Notes: generated by a model from the sequence alone, not told the origin. A DNA stretch of 64,000 nt from Acidimicrobiaceae bacterium (GCA_905182565.1 CAJJCB010000024.1:62001-126000), one strand, 5' to 3'; counted from the stretch's first letter, positions 16,226 to 25,229 are shown. A program made the numbers and translations.

Positions 16226-17811
16226 CGCCAAGGCCGTCTAGAGGTGGACCGAGCCTCGGACGATTGAAGATCCGAATAACTAAGAGTCTGCATGTTGTCA
16301 AGTTGGCAGTGAGAGGTTACTCAAACGGCCGGGTTGAATCGGTTGGGGCGGTAACGGTTGGGACAGTGGCGTTGTGTGTTTGGCCTATGTTCATGGTGTG
16401 TGCTCTGTTCGATAGCGCCCGTGGAGGAAGCGTTTGGCTAGAGCTTTCAGTCGTTGGCACTACCTCAGCAGTTATCGGCTTGTTTATTTTAAGATATGCG
16501 CGCGTTCCTAAATATCTAAGCACAGCGCGACTGTTTCGAGCATTAGCATCGGGAACTTTAGCTTCGCTAGGAATCGTAATGGTTGGCCTATTGGCGACTG
16601 GAGCTACTGGAAGCATCACTCTGGCCCTTGTTGAGGCTGCGTCGACGATTACAGGTACTAACGCGAGCACGATTGATATTTCTAAGATTGAGCCGGGAGT
16701 CATGCTTCTACGCGCCCTTGGGCAGTGGATCGCCGGTGCTGCTCTCATCGTTATCTTAGTACGCGTTTTGCCGCATCTAGGAGTTGGTGGGCTCGATGCA
16801 GATGGCGGAGTGGCGACTCGTTCTGCCCGACGTTTGTCACCTAAAAGCAGTGGCACTGTTTTCAGGCTATTGCTCCTATATGTCATGTTGACAGCGTTAA
16901 TAGGAGTGGGCTACGCAGCAGCCGGCATGCCGTTAGTTGATAGTGCGATGCACGCGTTAACGACTATCTCTACTGGCGGTTTTTCGACTCAGCTCGGTTC
17001 GATTGGCGCCTATCAATCAGGACCAATCGAATGGGTGGCTGTCGGTGGAATGTTTATTGCTGGGATCAGTCTGCCGCTTATTTTCTTAGCTATACGGCGT
17101 AAAGACCCAAAGCGATTTTGGAGAAGCTATGAATTTCGTTTTTATTCATTAGTTGTACTTGCTGCCGCCTCGTTCGTCGCTATTTTTGCTAGGCAACCAT
17201 TGACGCTAGACATTGTTAGATCCTCGTTGTTTAAAGTCACTTCTGCCGCTTCGACGACAGGCTATATCGATAGTGCGAGCGATCTGACATCTGCCGGCGG
17301 ACAGTCGCTGGTCATCATTGTGATGTTGATCGGTGGCATGTCAGCGTCAATGACTGGGGGCTTCAAGGTGATGCGTCTTTTGGCCATTAGCTCTTATATC
17401 GGTCGTGAGCTGAAGCGTGTGATTCACCCGACTGCAGTTCTACCTATTCGTGTTGGTCATTCGTCGATTGGGCAAACGGCGTTTTCTAGAATAGTAGGCG
17501 AAATTTTTTTGTCGCTCTTGGTTCTGATTCCAGGAGCGTTGATACTGACTAACGGTGGTCTAGATTTGGAGGGCGCTTTTTCTTTTGCACTTTCATGTCT
17601 TTCTAATTTTGGCCCGGCTTTTGGCGGTGCAGCCCAGATCAACCATTTAAGTGAATTGTCGGGTATTGGGCAGATTTTTTCAGCGGGCCTAATGGTTGTT
17701 GGCCGAATATCCATAACACCGGTATTAGTGGTTTTGGCATTCATTACCGAGCCACTGGCCAGAACATTAAGGCGTAAATCATTTGGCCGTAGAAAAATGG
17801 CAGTCCGATGA
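16222..17811 (+). CDS. TrkH-family transporter, divergent paralogue
   Basis: This 529-residue protein has the TrkH/KtrB plan of four M1-P-M2 repeats. The second, third and fourth pore loops are recognisable (TISTGGFST, SAASTTGYID, LSNFGPAFGG) and keep the selectivity glycine. The first loop (residues 141-150) reads STITGTNAST where the partner gene has GFTCTGST. Aligned from the conserved QW downstream, the filter glycine is replaced by Asn147. A basic N-terminal tail of about 35 residues is also unusual. It could be a subunit or paralogue with changed ion selectivity. Its place between trkA and a normal trkH argues for joint function. Confidence 0.85.
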   Translation: MTPRPSRGGPSLGRLKIRITKSLHVVKLAVRGYSNGRVESVGAVTVGTVALCVWPMFMVCALFDSARGGSVWLELSVVGTTSAVIGLFILRYARVPKYLSTARLFRALASGTLASLGIVMVGLLATGATGSITLALVEAASTITGTNASTIDISKIEPGVMLLRALGQWIAGAALIVILVRVLPHLGVGGLDADGGVATRSARRLSPKSSGTVFRLLLLYVMLTALIGVGYAAAGMPLVDSAMHALTTISTGGFSTQLGSIGAYQSGPIEWVAVGGMFIAGISLPLIFLAIRRKDPKRFWRSYEFRFYSLVVLAAASFVAIFARQPLTLDIVRSSLFKVTSAASTTGYIDSASDLTSAGGQSLVIIVMLIGGMSASMTGGFKVMRLLAISSYIGRELKRVIHPTAVLPIRVGHSSIGQTAFSRIVGEIFLSLLVLIPGALILTNGGLDLEGAFSFALSCLSNFGPAFGGAAQINHLSELSGIGQIFSAGLMVVGRISITPVLVVLAFITEPLARTLRRKSFGRRKMAVR

Positions 17812-19283
17812 AAAAAATTAAAGGGACCCCCTTGAGAGTCTCTGGCTCTGCGTTGGTCGCCATCTCATTAGGAATGTTTGCCTCTTCGGGAGTTGCTTTA
17901 GCAGATGGGGGCGGTGGGGCTTCAGGTCTATTGGTCTCGGCCCTTTTAACTTTATCGATAGGTACCATCATGTTTGGTGCTTCTTCGGTATCTGATCGAG
18001 CTGATACCCCGGTTGCTCTTGCCTCTGTTGCGTGGAGCTGGCTTGCTGTTTCGATAGCTGGTGCTTTGCCTTTCTTGATGACCGGGTCAATCCCATGGGC
18101 TCATTTTGATGATGCTCTATTCGAGTCAATATCGGGATTTACGTGCACCGGCTCAACGATTTTTTCCGATATTGAGGCTGTGCCTCGAGGAGTCCTGTTC
18201 TTTCGAAGCATGATTCAGTGGTTTGGTGGGATGGGTTTAATTGTCCTAGCGGTAGCTGTATTACCAGCCTTAAAAATTGGAGGTCTGGAGCTAATAGCCA
18301 ACGAAGCCCCTGGGCCAACGGCTGACCGGTTAACACCGAAAGTTACTGACACTGCGCGCCGTCTATGGTTACTATATGGCGGAATAACGCTAGCTATGAT
18401 TGCTGCCCTTATGGTCGTAGGTTTATCGCCCTACGATGCTGCTACTCATGCATTCACGACTGTTGCGACTGGGGGCTTTTCTCCCTATAACGCGTCGATC
18501 GCTCATTTCGATTCCTTGCTAGTCGAATTCATTATCATCGCAGGCATGATTTTCTGCGGCGCTAACTTTTCGCTGCATTGGTATGCCTTCAAAAACGGCC
18601 CAAAAGCGTACCATCGGGTGAGTGAGCTGCGTTGGTACTTGGGGTTGATTGTTGGGTCAACATTTATTTTAATATGGTTAAATTTTGGGAATCTCTCATT
18701 AGGTAGAAATATTCGAGAGTCATTTTTTTATACTGTTTCATTAGGAACCAGCACTGGCTTTGGGACTAGTGATTTTACTATTTGGGCGCCTGCCGCTCAG
18801 GTAGTCCTCCTGACATTAATGATCGTTGGCGGTATGACCGGGTCGACTGCCGGGGGCATGAAAATATTGCGTCTCCAAATTTTGGTGCGCTATTCTTTTC
18901 GCGAAATCGTTAGAGCGCGCCACCCCAAGGCCGTAGTTCCTATTCGTATGGGAGCGGTATCAATAGATGAGCAAATTGCTGCGAAAGCGGTCGGTTTCAT
19001 ATTGTTGTATATGGGGTTAATCGTGCTTGGAGGGTTAACGCTGGCAGGTTTGGGTGTTGAACCTGTTACTGCATTCTCGGGAGCGGTTTCAGCGATCGGA
19101 AATGCCGGCCCGGGGTTGGGAGAGGCAGGACCGGTAAGTGACTTTTTGGTATTTCCTCGGCTCGGACGCGTAATCATAATGTTTTTAATGATGTTTGGCC
19201 GTCTTGAGGTTTTCCCAATGATGCTTATGTTTGTGGCATTCGCCCGAGCAGTATCGAGATCTCGCCATACGATTCGGCAATAA
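17808..19283 (+). CDS. trkH: Potassium uptake channel TrkH
   Basis: This is the canonical membrane subunit of the Trk system (491 residues). Its pore loops are GFTCTGSTIF (residues 110-119), VATGGFSPY, GTSTGFGTSDF and IGNAGPGLGE, each with the selectivity glycine, and M1-P-M2 helices surround each loop. The positively charged residue typical of the intramembrane gate is found in RMGAVSIDEQ or nearby. The ATG overlaps the stop of the divergent paralogue by 4 nt. After its stop there are 26 nt to the convergent lpqB-like gene, without a clear terminator. Confidence 0.93.
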   Translation: MKKIKGTPLRVSGSALVAISLGMFASSGVALADGGGGASGLLVSALLTLSIGTIMFGASSVSDRADTPVALASVAWSWLAVSIAGALPFLMTGSIPWAHFDDALFESISGFTCTGSTIFSDIEAVPRGVLFFRSMIQWFGGMGLIVLAVAVLPALKIGGLELIANEAPGPTADRLTPKVTDTARRLWLLYGGITLAMIAALMVVGLSPYDAATHAFTTVATGGFSPYNASIAHFDSLLVEFIIIAGMIFCGANFSLHWYAFKNGPKAYHRVSELRWYLGLIVGSTFILIWLNFGNLSLGRNIRESFFYTVSLGTSTGFGTSDFTIWAPAAQVVLLTLMIVGGMTGSTAGGMKILRLQILVRYSFREIVRARHPKAVVPIRMGAVSIDEQIAAKAVGFILLYMGLIVLGGLTLAGLGVEPVTAFSGAVSAIGNAGPGLGEAGPVSDFLVFPRLGRVIIMFLMMFGRLEVFPMMLMFVAFARAVSRSRHTIRQ

Positions 19284-19309
19284 TTTTGGTTGCAATAATG
19301 TTGAGTAAC

Positions 19310-19945
19310 TTATAAATTTTTATTCTGGGCGCGCAATGGGGCGAAATCATCTGCTGTTAGCGGCTGAACGAAGCCGTCAGAAGCTTTTTCGGCGATAATG
19401 CCTCGACTATCCGGGAGCTGCTGAGCGACACCATCTAAAAGGAAGAGGATGCCTTGAGCATCGGTTACTAACCCGAGGCCAGTGAAAACTAGTTGAGCTG
19501 TGGCTCTAATTCGTTGAGCACCCTGAAGAGCAAAAAAATTGGCATTTAGATGAATGGCAACGATGTTGTTTCGTGAGACTTGAACATTGACTATCTCGGT
19601 GCCTTCAGGTATCGCTGACTCTAGTCCAGTTGCCGCTTCTGAAGAGGAGGGGCCAATTAGCAGATTGTTAAGTGGGGCTTCTAAAAATACTGGAGAAAGT
19701 AGACGCCGTTTTACCTCAACTATCTGACTATCCAATAGGAAATAAACCGGATGAATAGTCGTGCCGACGTCTAACTCAAGTGAATCATCAGGGTTAAGGT
19801 CTGCTGGGAGTCGCCCTCCGTCAGGGAAAACATCCTCAGGAACTTCTAAAACGTTTGGGGTTTCATTTGAAGAGAGGCCACAGGCTGGGAGGGCGAAAAG
19901 AATAAAGACAACCGCGTTCAGTATTAGAAGCTTAGATTTACTCAT
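19310..19945 (-). CDS. LpqB-like lipoprotein with GerMN domain (short form)
   Basis: The protein begins with a lipoprotein signal: Lys-rich start, hydrophobic run and lipobox LPAC (Cys22). The rest is a GerMN domain: VYFLLDSQIVEVKR, LLIGPSSSEAATGLES, IPEGTEIVNVQV, VAIHLNANF. The cassette order RR-kinase-GerMN lipoprotein is that of mtrA-mtrB-lpqB, in which LpqB is thought to modulate MtrB outside the membrane. Mycobacterial LpqB is more than twice as long because of a C-terminal propeller; this 211-residue version ends after GerMN. Its ATG overlaps the kinase stop by 4 nt. Confidence 0.85.
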   Translation of the reverse strand: MSKSKLLILNAVVFILFALPACGLSSNETPNVLEVPEDVFPDGGRLPADLNPDDSLELDVGTTIHPVYFLLDSQIVEVKRRLLSPVFLEAPLNNLLIGPSSSEAATGLESAIPEGTEIVNVQVSRNNIVAIHLNANFFALQGAQRIRATAQLVFTGLGLVTDAQGILFLLDGVAQQLPDSRGIIAEKASDGFVQPLTADDFAPLRAQNKNL

Positions 19946-21351
19946 TTTCTTCCAACCATCGGCAGGTCAATTGTGAAGCGAGCTCCGCGGTGTCCGTCCT
20001 TACGATTTCCTGCTTTCGCTGAGCCTCCGTGCCGTCGTGTGTGCTCATCGACTAGAGCAAGCCCCAGGCCTGCGCCCCCGCCTGTACCTCGGTTTTTTGC
20101 TGCGTTTCCGCGAGTGAAGGCTTGAAAGATGAGTTCTCGCTCGGAAGGAGATACCCCGGGTCCCGCATCCTCGACGGATACGTACACCCTGCCTTCTGAC
20201 TGAGTTATCTCTATCAAGGTGGCTCCGTTCGCATATTTTTCTGCGTTGCGGAGCAGATTATCGAACACTTGAGCTAGCCGGCGTTTATCTCCGATCACTA
20301 GAGCGTTGTTCGCTCCATCGAGAATACTTATAGGTGGCTGTTTTTCGAACATTGCTACGGTGGCTTCAACCAGTTCCGTCATGTTGACTAGGTCAGATGG
20401 GATAGACCCTGAATTGGATCTTGCTAAGTCAAGGAGGTCTTGGACTAGTTTTTCAAACCTATCTACATCACCAGCGAGGAGGTCAAGGGCTTGTGAGGCA
20501 CGCTCGGGGAGTTCGATGCGTCGACTTTGCATCACTTCGATAGACGCTCTGAGAGTCATGAGTGGTGAACGAAGCTCATGGCTAACGTCGGACGCAAATC
20601 GAGCATCTTTCGCTATGCGTTGTTCCATAGTCGCAGCCATGTCGTTGAATGACCTGATAATTGGCATAAGGTCTGGGTCGTCAGTTGTCTCAACTCTGGC
20701 CGCGAATTGTCCGTTCGCAAGGGCTTGCGCCACAGCGGATATATCGGTTAATGGGCTTAGAACTCTGCCGCTAGCCCACAAGCCGGCTGAAGCACCGATT
20801 AAGACGGTTGCTATGGCACCTAAAATAAGTATTAAGCCGAGACTTTCCAGAGTATTTTCGATCTCTGAAAGTGGCGTAATCTCGAAATAAGCAACATCAG
20901 TTAAGGTCGAAATTTGGCTTGGGCGCAGCCTGAGACCAACGGCTAGCTGTGATTCTCCTTCTAGGCGATAGCGCATTTGTCTTGCTGTCGAAGCATTTTT
21001 TACTTCATCGATTAAGAGAGTCGGAAGGTCGCTTGGAGCTAAAGAAAGAGAAACCCACGTGTTTTCACTGGTTCTAAGGATTGACCTACTGCCGCTTAAG
21101 CTTGGTAACGATTCAAGGAGTAGAGCGAAGTCGGGATCCTCTGCTCTGAGAGCCCCTTGGACTTGTCTTGCATTAGCAAAAAATTGTTCCTGTGAGGAGG
21201 TTTCTCGTTGCCGCAGCATTGACTCTCGAGATAAGCCGTAGGTGATTATCACTAGGAAAAGAGCTGCAATGATTGCGCCTAGAGTAAAGGCTCCAATGAT
21301 GCGCGCTCGAAGAGGTAATCTCCTATGCCAAAGTCTTGATCTGTTTTTCAT
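19942..21351 (-). CDS. mtrB: Sensor histidine kinase, MtrB-like
   Basis: This is a membrane sensor kinase of 469 residues. It has a TM helix at about residues 16-38, an extracytoplasmic region of about 140 residues, a second TM near 175-198 and then HAMP. The dimerisation box FASDVSHELRSPLMTLRASI contains the phosphorylated His. The ATPase domain has DNLLRNAEKYA (N box), VEDAGPGVS (G1) and GGAGLGLALVDEH (G2). It works with the response regulator encoded upstream. In mycobacteria MtrAB couples envelope growth, division and osmotic response; that role is inferred here from the shared gene order with lpqB. Confidence 0.88.
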   Translation of the reverse strand: MKNRSRLWHRRLPLRARIIGAFTLGAIIAALFLVIITYGLSRESMLRQRETSSQEQFFANARQVQGALRAEDPDFALLLESLPSLSGSRSILRTSENTWVSLSLAPSDLPTLLIDEVKNASTARQMRYRLEGESQLAVGLRLRPSQISTLTDVAYFEITPLSEIENTLESLGLILILGAIATVLIGASAGLWASGRVLSPLTDISAVAQALANGQFAARVETTDDPDLMPIIRSFNDMAATMEQRIAKDARFASDVSHELRSPLMTLRASIEVMQSRRIELPERASQALDLLAGDVDRFEKLVQDLLDLARSNSGSIPSDLVNMTELVEATVAMFEKQPPISILDGANNALVIGDKRRLAQVFDNLLRNAEKYANGATLIEITQSEGRVYVSVEDAGPGVSPSERELIFQAFTRGNAAKNRGTGGGAGLGLALVDEHTRRHGGSAKAGNRKDGHRGARFTIDLPMVGRK

Positions 21352-21495
21352 TCAGGCGAGTTATTCTTCAAATGGTGTCCTCGCTTATGAGACGCTAACG
21401 GGGTCTTCGGTTTAGCTACATGATCTTTTGGTAACTGATCAATAAAAGTAGTTCACGATAGTACACGAGAACTAACTGAGAGCGGATTGGTCTAC

Positions 21496-22176
21496 TTAGT
21501 GTTGAAGCTTGTAGCCCATCCCTCTGACTGTCACTACGTACTGTGGGCTAGCTGCATCTACTTCTATTTTTGTCCGCAGGCGGCGTACATGAACGTCAAC
21601 TAGTCTCCCATCGCCGAAGTAGCCATAGCCCCAAACTTTTTCCAGAAGATATTCTCTGCTGCGAACTTTATTGGGGTTTTCGGCGAGCTCGTAAAGAAGG
21701 TGAAACTCAGTCCGTGTTAGGTGAATTTTTTTGTCTCCTAAAGAAACCACTCCTTCGTCACGATTAAGTTCAAGGTCTCCAACTCTTAGCAGCGGTTCGT
21801 TCGTGGAGTCTGATCTCGAGCGCCTCAATAAAGCTCTAATTCGCGCAGATAGTTCTTTAGGAGCGAATGGTTTAGTTAAGTAATCGTCAGCACCTGCTTC
21901 GAGCCCGGCAACTATGTCGTGAGTATCGTCACGTGCTGTGACCATGATAATCGGAACGTCGCTTATGCTTCGAATTTCTCTGCAAAGTTCGAAGCCATCA
22001 ATTCCCGGCAACATGATGTCTATGAGAACTAAATCAATTGTTTCTTTATGGAATTCTGCTAGAGCGACTTCGCCGGAGTCTGCTTTAACAACCTGCCAGC
22101 CTTCGTCTTCAAGAGCGAAGGTAAGGGCTGTAAGGATTCGTTCGTCGTCTTCAACCGCCAGGATTCTGATATTCAC
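21496..22176 (-). CDS. mtrA: OmpR-family response regulator, MtrA-like
   Basis: The receiver domain (residues 1-120) has the acidic pair in AVEDDERI, the phosphorylated Asp in LVLIDIMLPGIDG and the Lys in YLTKPFAPKEL. The OmpR winged helix (about 130-225) ends TVRGMGYKL. At 226 residues it is complete. A 144-bp gap separates it from the mtrB-like gene, longer than usual in this window, so a second promoter or 5' control there is possible. MtrA identity rests on context with the kinase and GerMN lipoprotein. Confidence 0.88.
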   Translation of the reverse strand: MNIRILAVEDDERILTALTFALEDEGWQVVKADSGEVALAEFHKETIDLVLIDIMLPGIDGFELCREIRSISDVPIIMVTARDDTHDIVAGLEAGADDYLTKPFAPKELSARIRALLRRSRSDSTNEPLLRVGDLELNRDEGVVSLGDKKIHLTRTEFHLLYELAENPNKVRSREYLLEKVWGYGYFGDGRLVDVHVRRLRTKIEVDAASPQYVVTVRGMGYKLQH

Positions 22177-22218
22177 ACTTTAAATTGTGCCTGATCTGAG
22201 ACTCAATGCGTTAATGCA

Positions 22219-23010
22219 TTAATGTTTTTTCTCTGCTTTGAGAATAGCTCTATTCAAGGTGGCCCATATCCCTGTTCCTGATGCGACGATTTTCTTTGAG
22301 TGGACATCGTAATTTGCTTGTCCTCCAGCTTCTTCAACGATGAGAACTCCAGCTTGTACATCCCAAGGATGAGGGCCTCTTTCGTAAAATGCGTCTAAGC
22401 GACCTGCTGCGGTCCAACAAAGATCCAGAGCGCAACAGCCAGATCGTCTAATATCTCTAACTTTTGGAACCAAGGAGACCAAGGTTTCTGATTGCTTTAG
22501 CCTTTCCTTGGAATCATAAGAAAAACCAGTTCCGAGTAAAGTCTGAGATAATAATGTTTCGTTGGTGACGGCAATGGGTTGTCCGTTGCAAAATGCTCCG
22601 CCACCGAGTCTGGCACTGTAGACATCGTTGAGCGCTGAGTCATGCACGACTCCAACTAAAGGTTTTCCCTCATACTCAACTGCGATAGAAACTGCATGGC
22701 TTGGAATCCCATACAAGTAGTTAACTGTGCCGTCTAACGGGTCGATGACCCAAATAAAACCAGACTTCCCCAGTAGCTGAGTTCCTTCCTCTCCAAGAAT
22801 TCCGTCATCGGGTCTTTGAGATCTGAGAGCATCGACTATCAACTGTTCTGAGTCAGTATCAACCTGGGTGACCGGGTCAGTTGGAGTGGATTTCTTTGAG
22901 ACGGCACCTAGAGAGCCTTGCTGGTGGCGATTTACAGCTTTGAGCGCAAGAGTCTTTGCCATGTCAAGAAGATCATCAAGCATCCGATCTTTATGTCTAA
23001 TAGGTCCCAC
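22219..23010 (-). CDS. Inositol monophosphatase family protein
   Basis: This magnesium-dependent, lithium-sensitive type phosphatase has 263 residues. Signature motifs are GEEGTQ (metal-binding Glu), WVIDPLDGTVNYLYG near residue 90 and HPWDVQAGVLIVEEAGG near residue 220. Members include inositol-1-phosphatase (SuhB) and actinobacterial histidinol-phosphatase HisN; sequence inspection does not separate these. The start is GTG 23010, directly abutting the stop of the upstream small membrane protein; ATG 22983 is an alternative. Inositol phosphatase would fit an organism that makes phosphatidylinositol and mycothiol. Confidence 0.88.
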   Translation of the reverse strand: MGPIRHKDRMLDDLLDMAKTLALKAVNRHQQGSLGAVSKKSTPTDPVTQVDTDSEQLIVDALRSQRPDDGILGEEGTQLLGKSGFIWVIDPLDGTVNYLYGIPSHAVSIAVEYEGKPLVGVVHDSALNDVYSARLGGGAFCNGQPIAVTNETLLSQTLLGTGFSYDSKERLKQSETLVSLVPKVRDIRRSGCCALDLCWTAAGRLDAFYERGPHPWDVQAGVLIVEEAGGQANYDVHSKKIVASGTGIWATLNRAILKAEKKH

Positions 23011-23331
23011 TTATTTCTTCTTTCTAGCAGACCGCGTTCGCGCAGAAGCTTGGTCACTCCATTCGGCCATAGCTCTCAGGACTAGCACTACTACGATCGC
23101 CACTCCTGGAGCAGCTACTAGCGAGCCGATGACGCCGCCAAATAGCAGCCACAACTCATTTTCTGGTTCGAATTGCAGACTTGTCAGCGAAAATCCCATA
23201 AGTCCTCCGCAGGACGATGCAACTATTATTGCCAGGAATGCGAATATTCTCGCTCTAACGGAAGGCAGAGCTGTCGGCGCTGCGAACTCATCTAAGTTCA
23301 CAAAGTCTTGCGGGATGGAATCAGACTCCAT
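23011..23331 (-). CDS. Small two-helix membrane protein
   Basis: From ATG 23331 the product has 106 residues with two transmembrane segments (about 26-48 and 56-84) and a basic C-terminal end (ARTRSARKKK). I chose this start because AGGGTG lies 6 nt upstream. A longer TTG start at 23370 has no ribosome-binding site and would run into the divergent Nudix promoter. I do not recognise a family. The stop codon abuts the start of the phosphatase gene, so the two are co-translated. Confidence 0.6.
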   Translation of the reverse strand: MESDSIPQDFVNLDEFAAPTALPSVRARIFAFLAIIVASSCGGLMGFSLTSLQFEPENELWLLFGGVIGSLVAAPGVAIVVVLVLRAMAEWSDQASARTRSARKKK

Positions 23332-23389
23332 ATGTTTCACCCTATGTGAATGCTTCCCAAAGTGCACCAACTAGTGGCAGACTAGTGAT

Positions 23390-23875
23390 GTGCGAAATTG
23401 GTCTGTCGGCGGAGGAATGCTTTTTCAAGGGGACAACATATTGATGGTCAATAATTCGCGTAGAGGTGGGCGAACGGACTGGAGTACTCCCGGAGGAGTT
23501 ATTGATGAAGGCGAAACAGTTATAGAAGGCCTTACTCGAGAGGTTCGTGAAGAAACTGGATTGGCCGTCACGGGCTGGAGTGGTTTGGCTTATACAGTTC
23601 GCGTGAAGGCTCCAGATATGGACTGGGATCTTAAAGTCGAGGTTCATTTGGCCAACGGGCACGAAGGCCAGATTGTGTTAGATGACCCAGATGGAATTGT
23701 TATTGGGGCCGAGTGGGTTCATCTAAAAGATTTACCGGGGCTGCTTAATGGACAGCACCCTTGGCTATCAGAGCCACTCCTAGAATTCCTCGATAAACAA
23801 GTCGAACCCGGTCACGCGTTCTCCTACAGCGTGAGCGGAAGAGATATAAACAACCTAGATGTTCAACGACTCTGA
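23390..23875 (+). CDS. Nudix hydrolase
   Basis: The Nudix box is complete: GGVIDEGETVIEGLTREV followed by REETGLAV (residues about 35-60), matching G-x5-E-x7-REUxEExGU. At 161 residues it is a single-domain enzyme that splits nucleoside diphosphates linked to another group. The GTG start lies at 23390. Its end overlaps the DNA polymerase IV gene by 17 nt. That coupling suggests a MutT-like role in cleaning oxidised nucleotides, but the substrate is not evident from sequence. Confidence 0.88.
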   Translation: MRNWSVGGGMLFQGDNILMVNNSRRGGRTDWSTPGGVIDEGETVIEGLTREVREETGLAVTGWSGLAYTVRVKAPDMDWDLKVEVHLANGHEGQIVLDDPDGIVIGAEWVHLKDLPGLLNGQHPWLSEPLLEFLDKQVEPGHAFSYSVSGRDINNLDVQRL

Positions 23876-25157
23876 ACTGAGCTTCGCAACGGGCGAAGCT
23901 GAAGAAGCGTTGCCGATTTTACACGTCGACATGGACGCTTTCTATGTAGAGGTAGAAAGGCGACGCAACCCCTCATTGGTCGGTAAGCCCTTAGTCGTCG
24001 GCGGTACCAGCGTGCGCGGTGTCGTTGCGTCAGCTAGCTACGAAGCTCGCTTAAAGGGAGTGCGGTCGGCGATGTCGAGCGTTCAAGCGAAACGACTTTG
24101 CCCTGAAGCGATTTTTGTGAGTTCAGATTTTTCCACATACGTCGAAGCGTCTAAAGAAATCCATGAAGTCTTTTTTTCCATAACGCCATTCGTCGAGACC
24201 ATTTCTCTCGACGAAGCTTTCCTAGATGTGCGGCATGCCCTCAGGTTGTTTGGATCTTCGGAGAGCATTGCTTGGCGAATTAAAAATGATGTTTGGGAGA
24301 CTGTGGGTTTAGATTGTTCGGTTGGAGTAGCAAACTCCAAGCTCTTGGCGAAACTGGCCTCGGTAGCAGCTAAGCCGCAGATAACAGAATCGGGTGTGTC
24401 AGCTGGCTTGGGTGTCAAAATCGTAAGAGAAGCAGATGAGAGATCTTTTTTACATGCTCACCCTGTTCGTTCTCTTTGGGGTGTTGGAGCCGCTACATTT
24501 GCAAAGTTGGAATCTTTGGGCGTCTCGTCGATAGGGGATCTAGCTCAAGTTCCAGTGTCTTCTTTGGTGTCCGTTCTTGGAGTAGCTCACGGTAAACATC
24601 TAGCGATGCTGTCCAAAGGTGACGATTCGCGCTCAGTTGAGATCAAACGGCCTACCAAATCGATTAGTCACGAGCGGACATTTGAGGTGGATATTCATCG
24701 ATATGAAGTTCTCAAATCTGAAATAATAAGTCTAAGTGATGCTGTCGCAGCGCGATTGCGTTCCAAAGGTCTTGTAGGCAAGACCATTTCACTAAAGTTG
24801 CGGCTTTCCGATTTCTCTTTAGTTAGCCGCTCGATAAGCATCAAAGAAGGCACAGATCTATCTGGGCAAATAAGCGCAAAAGTGTTAGGTCTAATGGCCA
24901 AAGTGGACTTTAGCGATGGCGTTCGACTAATTGGTATTCGCATAACAGGTTTAGGAACCAAAGGACCCGAGCAGCTCGGGCTCGACTATGAGAGTTTTGA
25001 TCAAACAGAGTCCAATCAATTAGCATTGAGCGTGACTGAGCAGAAAAAATTAGCAATAGCCGTAGATAAAATTCGTGCGCGTTTTGGCCAAAGCGCCATT
25101 AATCCCGGCGCTTCTGGAAAAAATTTTCGCGAACCTGGGCAACAGAGATGGGCTTGA
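23859..25157 (+). CDS. dinB: DNA polymerase IV (Y family)
   Basis: DinB is an error-prone translesion polymerase. The catalytic motifs are LHVDMDAFYVEVERRRNP (first Asp pair), SYEARLKGVRSAMSS and SLDEAFLDV (Asp-Glu), followed by SVGVANSKLLAKLAS and a helix-hairpin-helix region with LWGVG. The little-finger domain occupies about residues 245-360. At 432 residues it is full length plus a C-terminal tail. A short clamp-binding motif is not obvious. The ATG at 23859 lies inside the end of the Nudix gene. No LexA box is seen upstream of the pair. Confidence 0.93.
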   Translation: MFNDSELSFATGEAEEALPILHVDMDAFYVEVERRRNPSLVGKPLVVGGTSVRGVVASASYEARLKGVRSAMSSVQAKRLCPEAIFVSSDFSTYVEASKEIHEVFFSITPFVETISLDEAFLDVRHALRLFGSSESIAWRIKNDVWETVGLDCSVGVANSKLLAKLASVAAKPQITESGVSAGLGVKIVREADERSFLHAHPVRSLWGVGAATFAKLESLGVSSIGDLAQVPVSSLVSVLGVAHGKHLAMLSKGDDSRSVEIKRPTKSISHERTFEVDIHRYEVLKSEIISLSDAVAARLRSKGLVGKTISLKLRLSDFSLVSRSISIKEGTDLSGQISAKVLGLMAKVDFSDGVRLIGIRITGLGTKGPEQLGLDYESFDQTESNQLALSVTEQKKLAIAVDKIRARFGQSAINPGASGKNFREPGQQRWA

Positions 25158-25203
25158 GGTTTACCTTGGGCGAGGTTGCTCGTAGACTATAGATAGGACT
25201 ACT

Positions 25204-25216
25204 GGAGAATTTCTCC
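25204..25216 (+). promoter_or_regulatory. Inverted repeat next to the DUF3040 ribosome-binding site
   Basis: GGAGAA-T-TTCTCC is a perfect inverted repeat. Its right arm can also pair with the following GGAG of the Shine-Dalgarno sequence (CTCCGCGGAG). It lies 14-26 nt before the GTG start of the next gene. Confidence 0.3.
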
Positions 25217-25229
25217 GCGGAGGCTTATA

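Noticed and set aside
16317-16886. 189-residue frame antisense to trkH
   Set aside because: Shadow of the strongly coding opposite strand; low-complexity Pro/Arg/Thr product without motifs.
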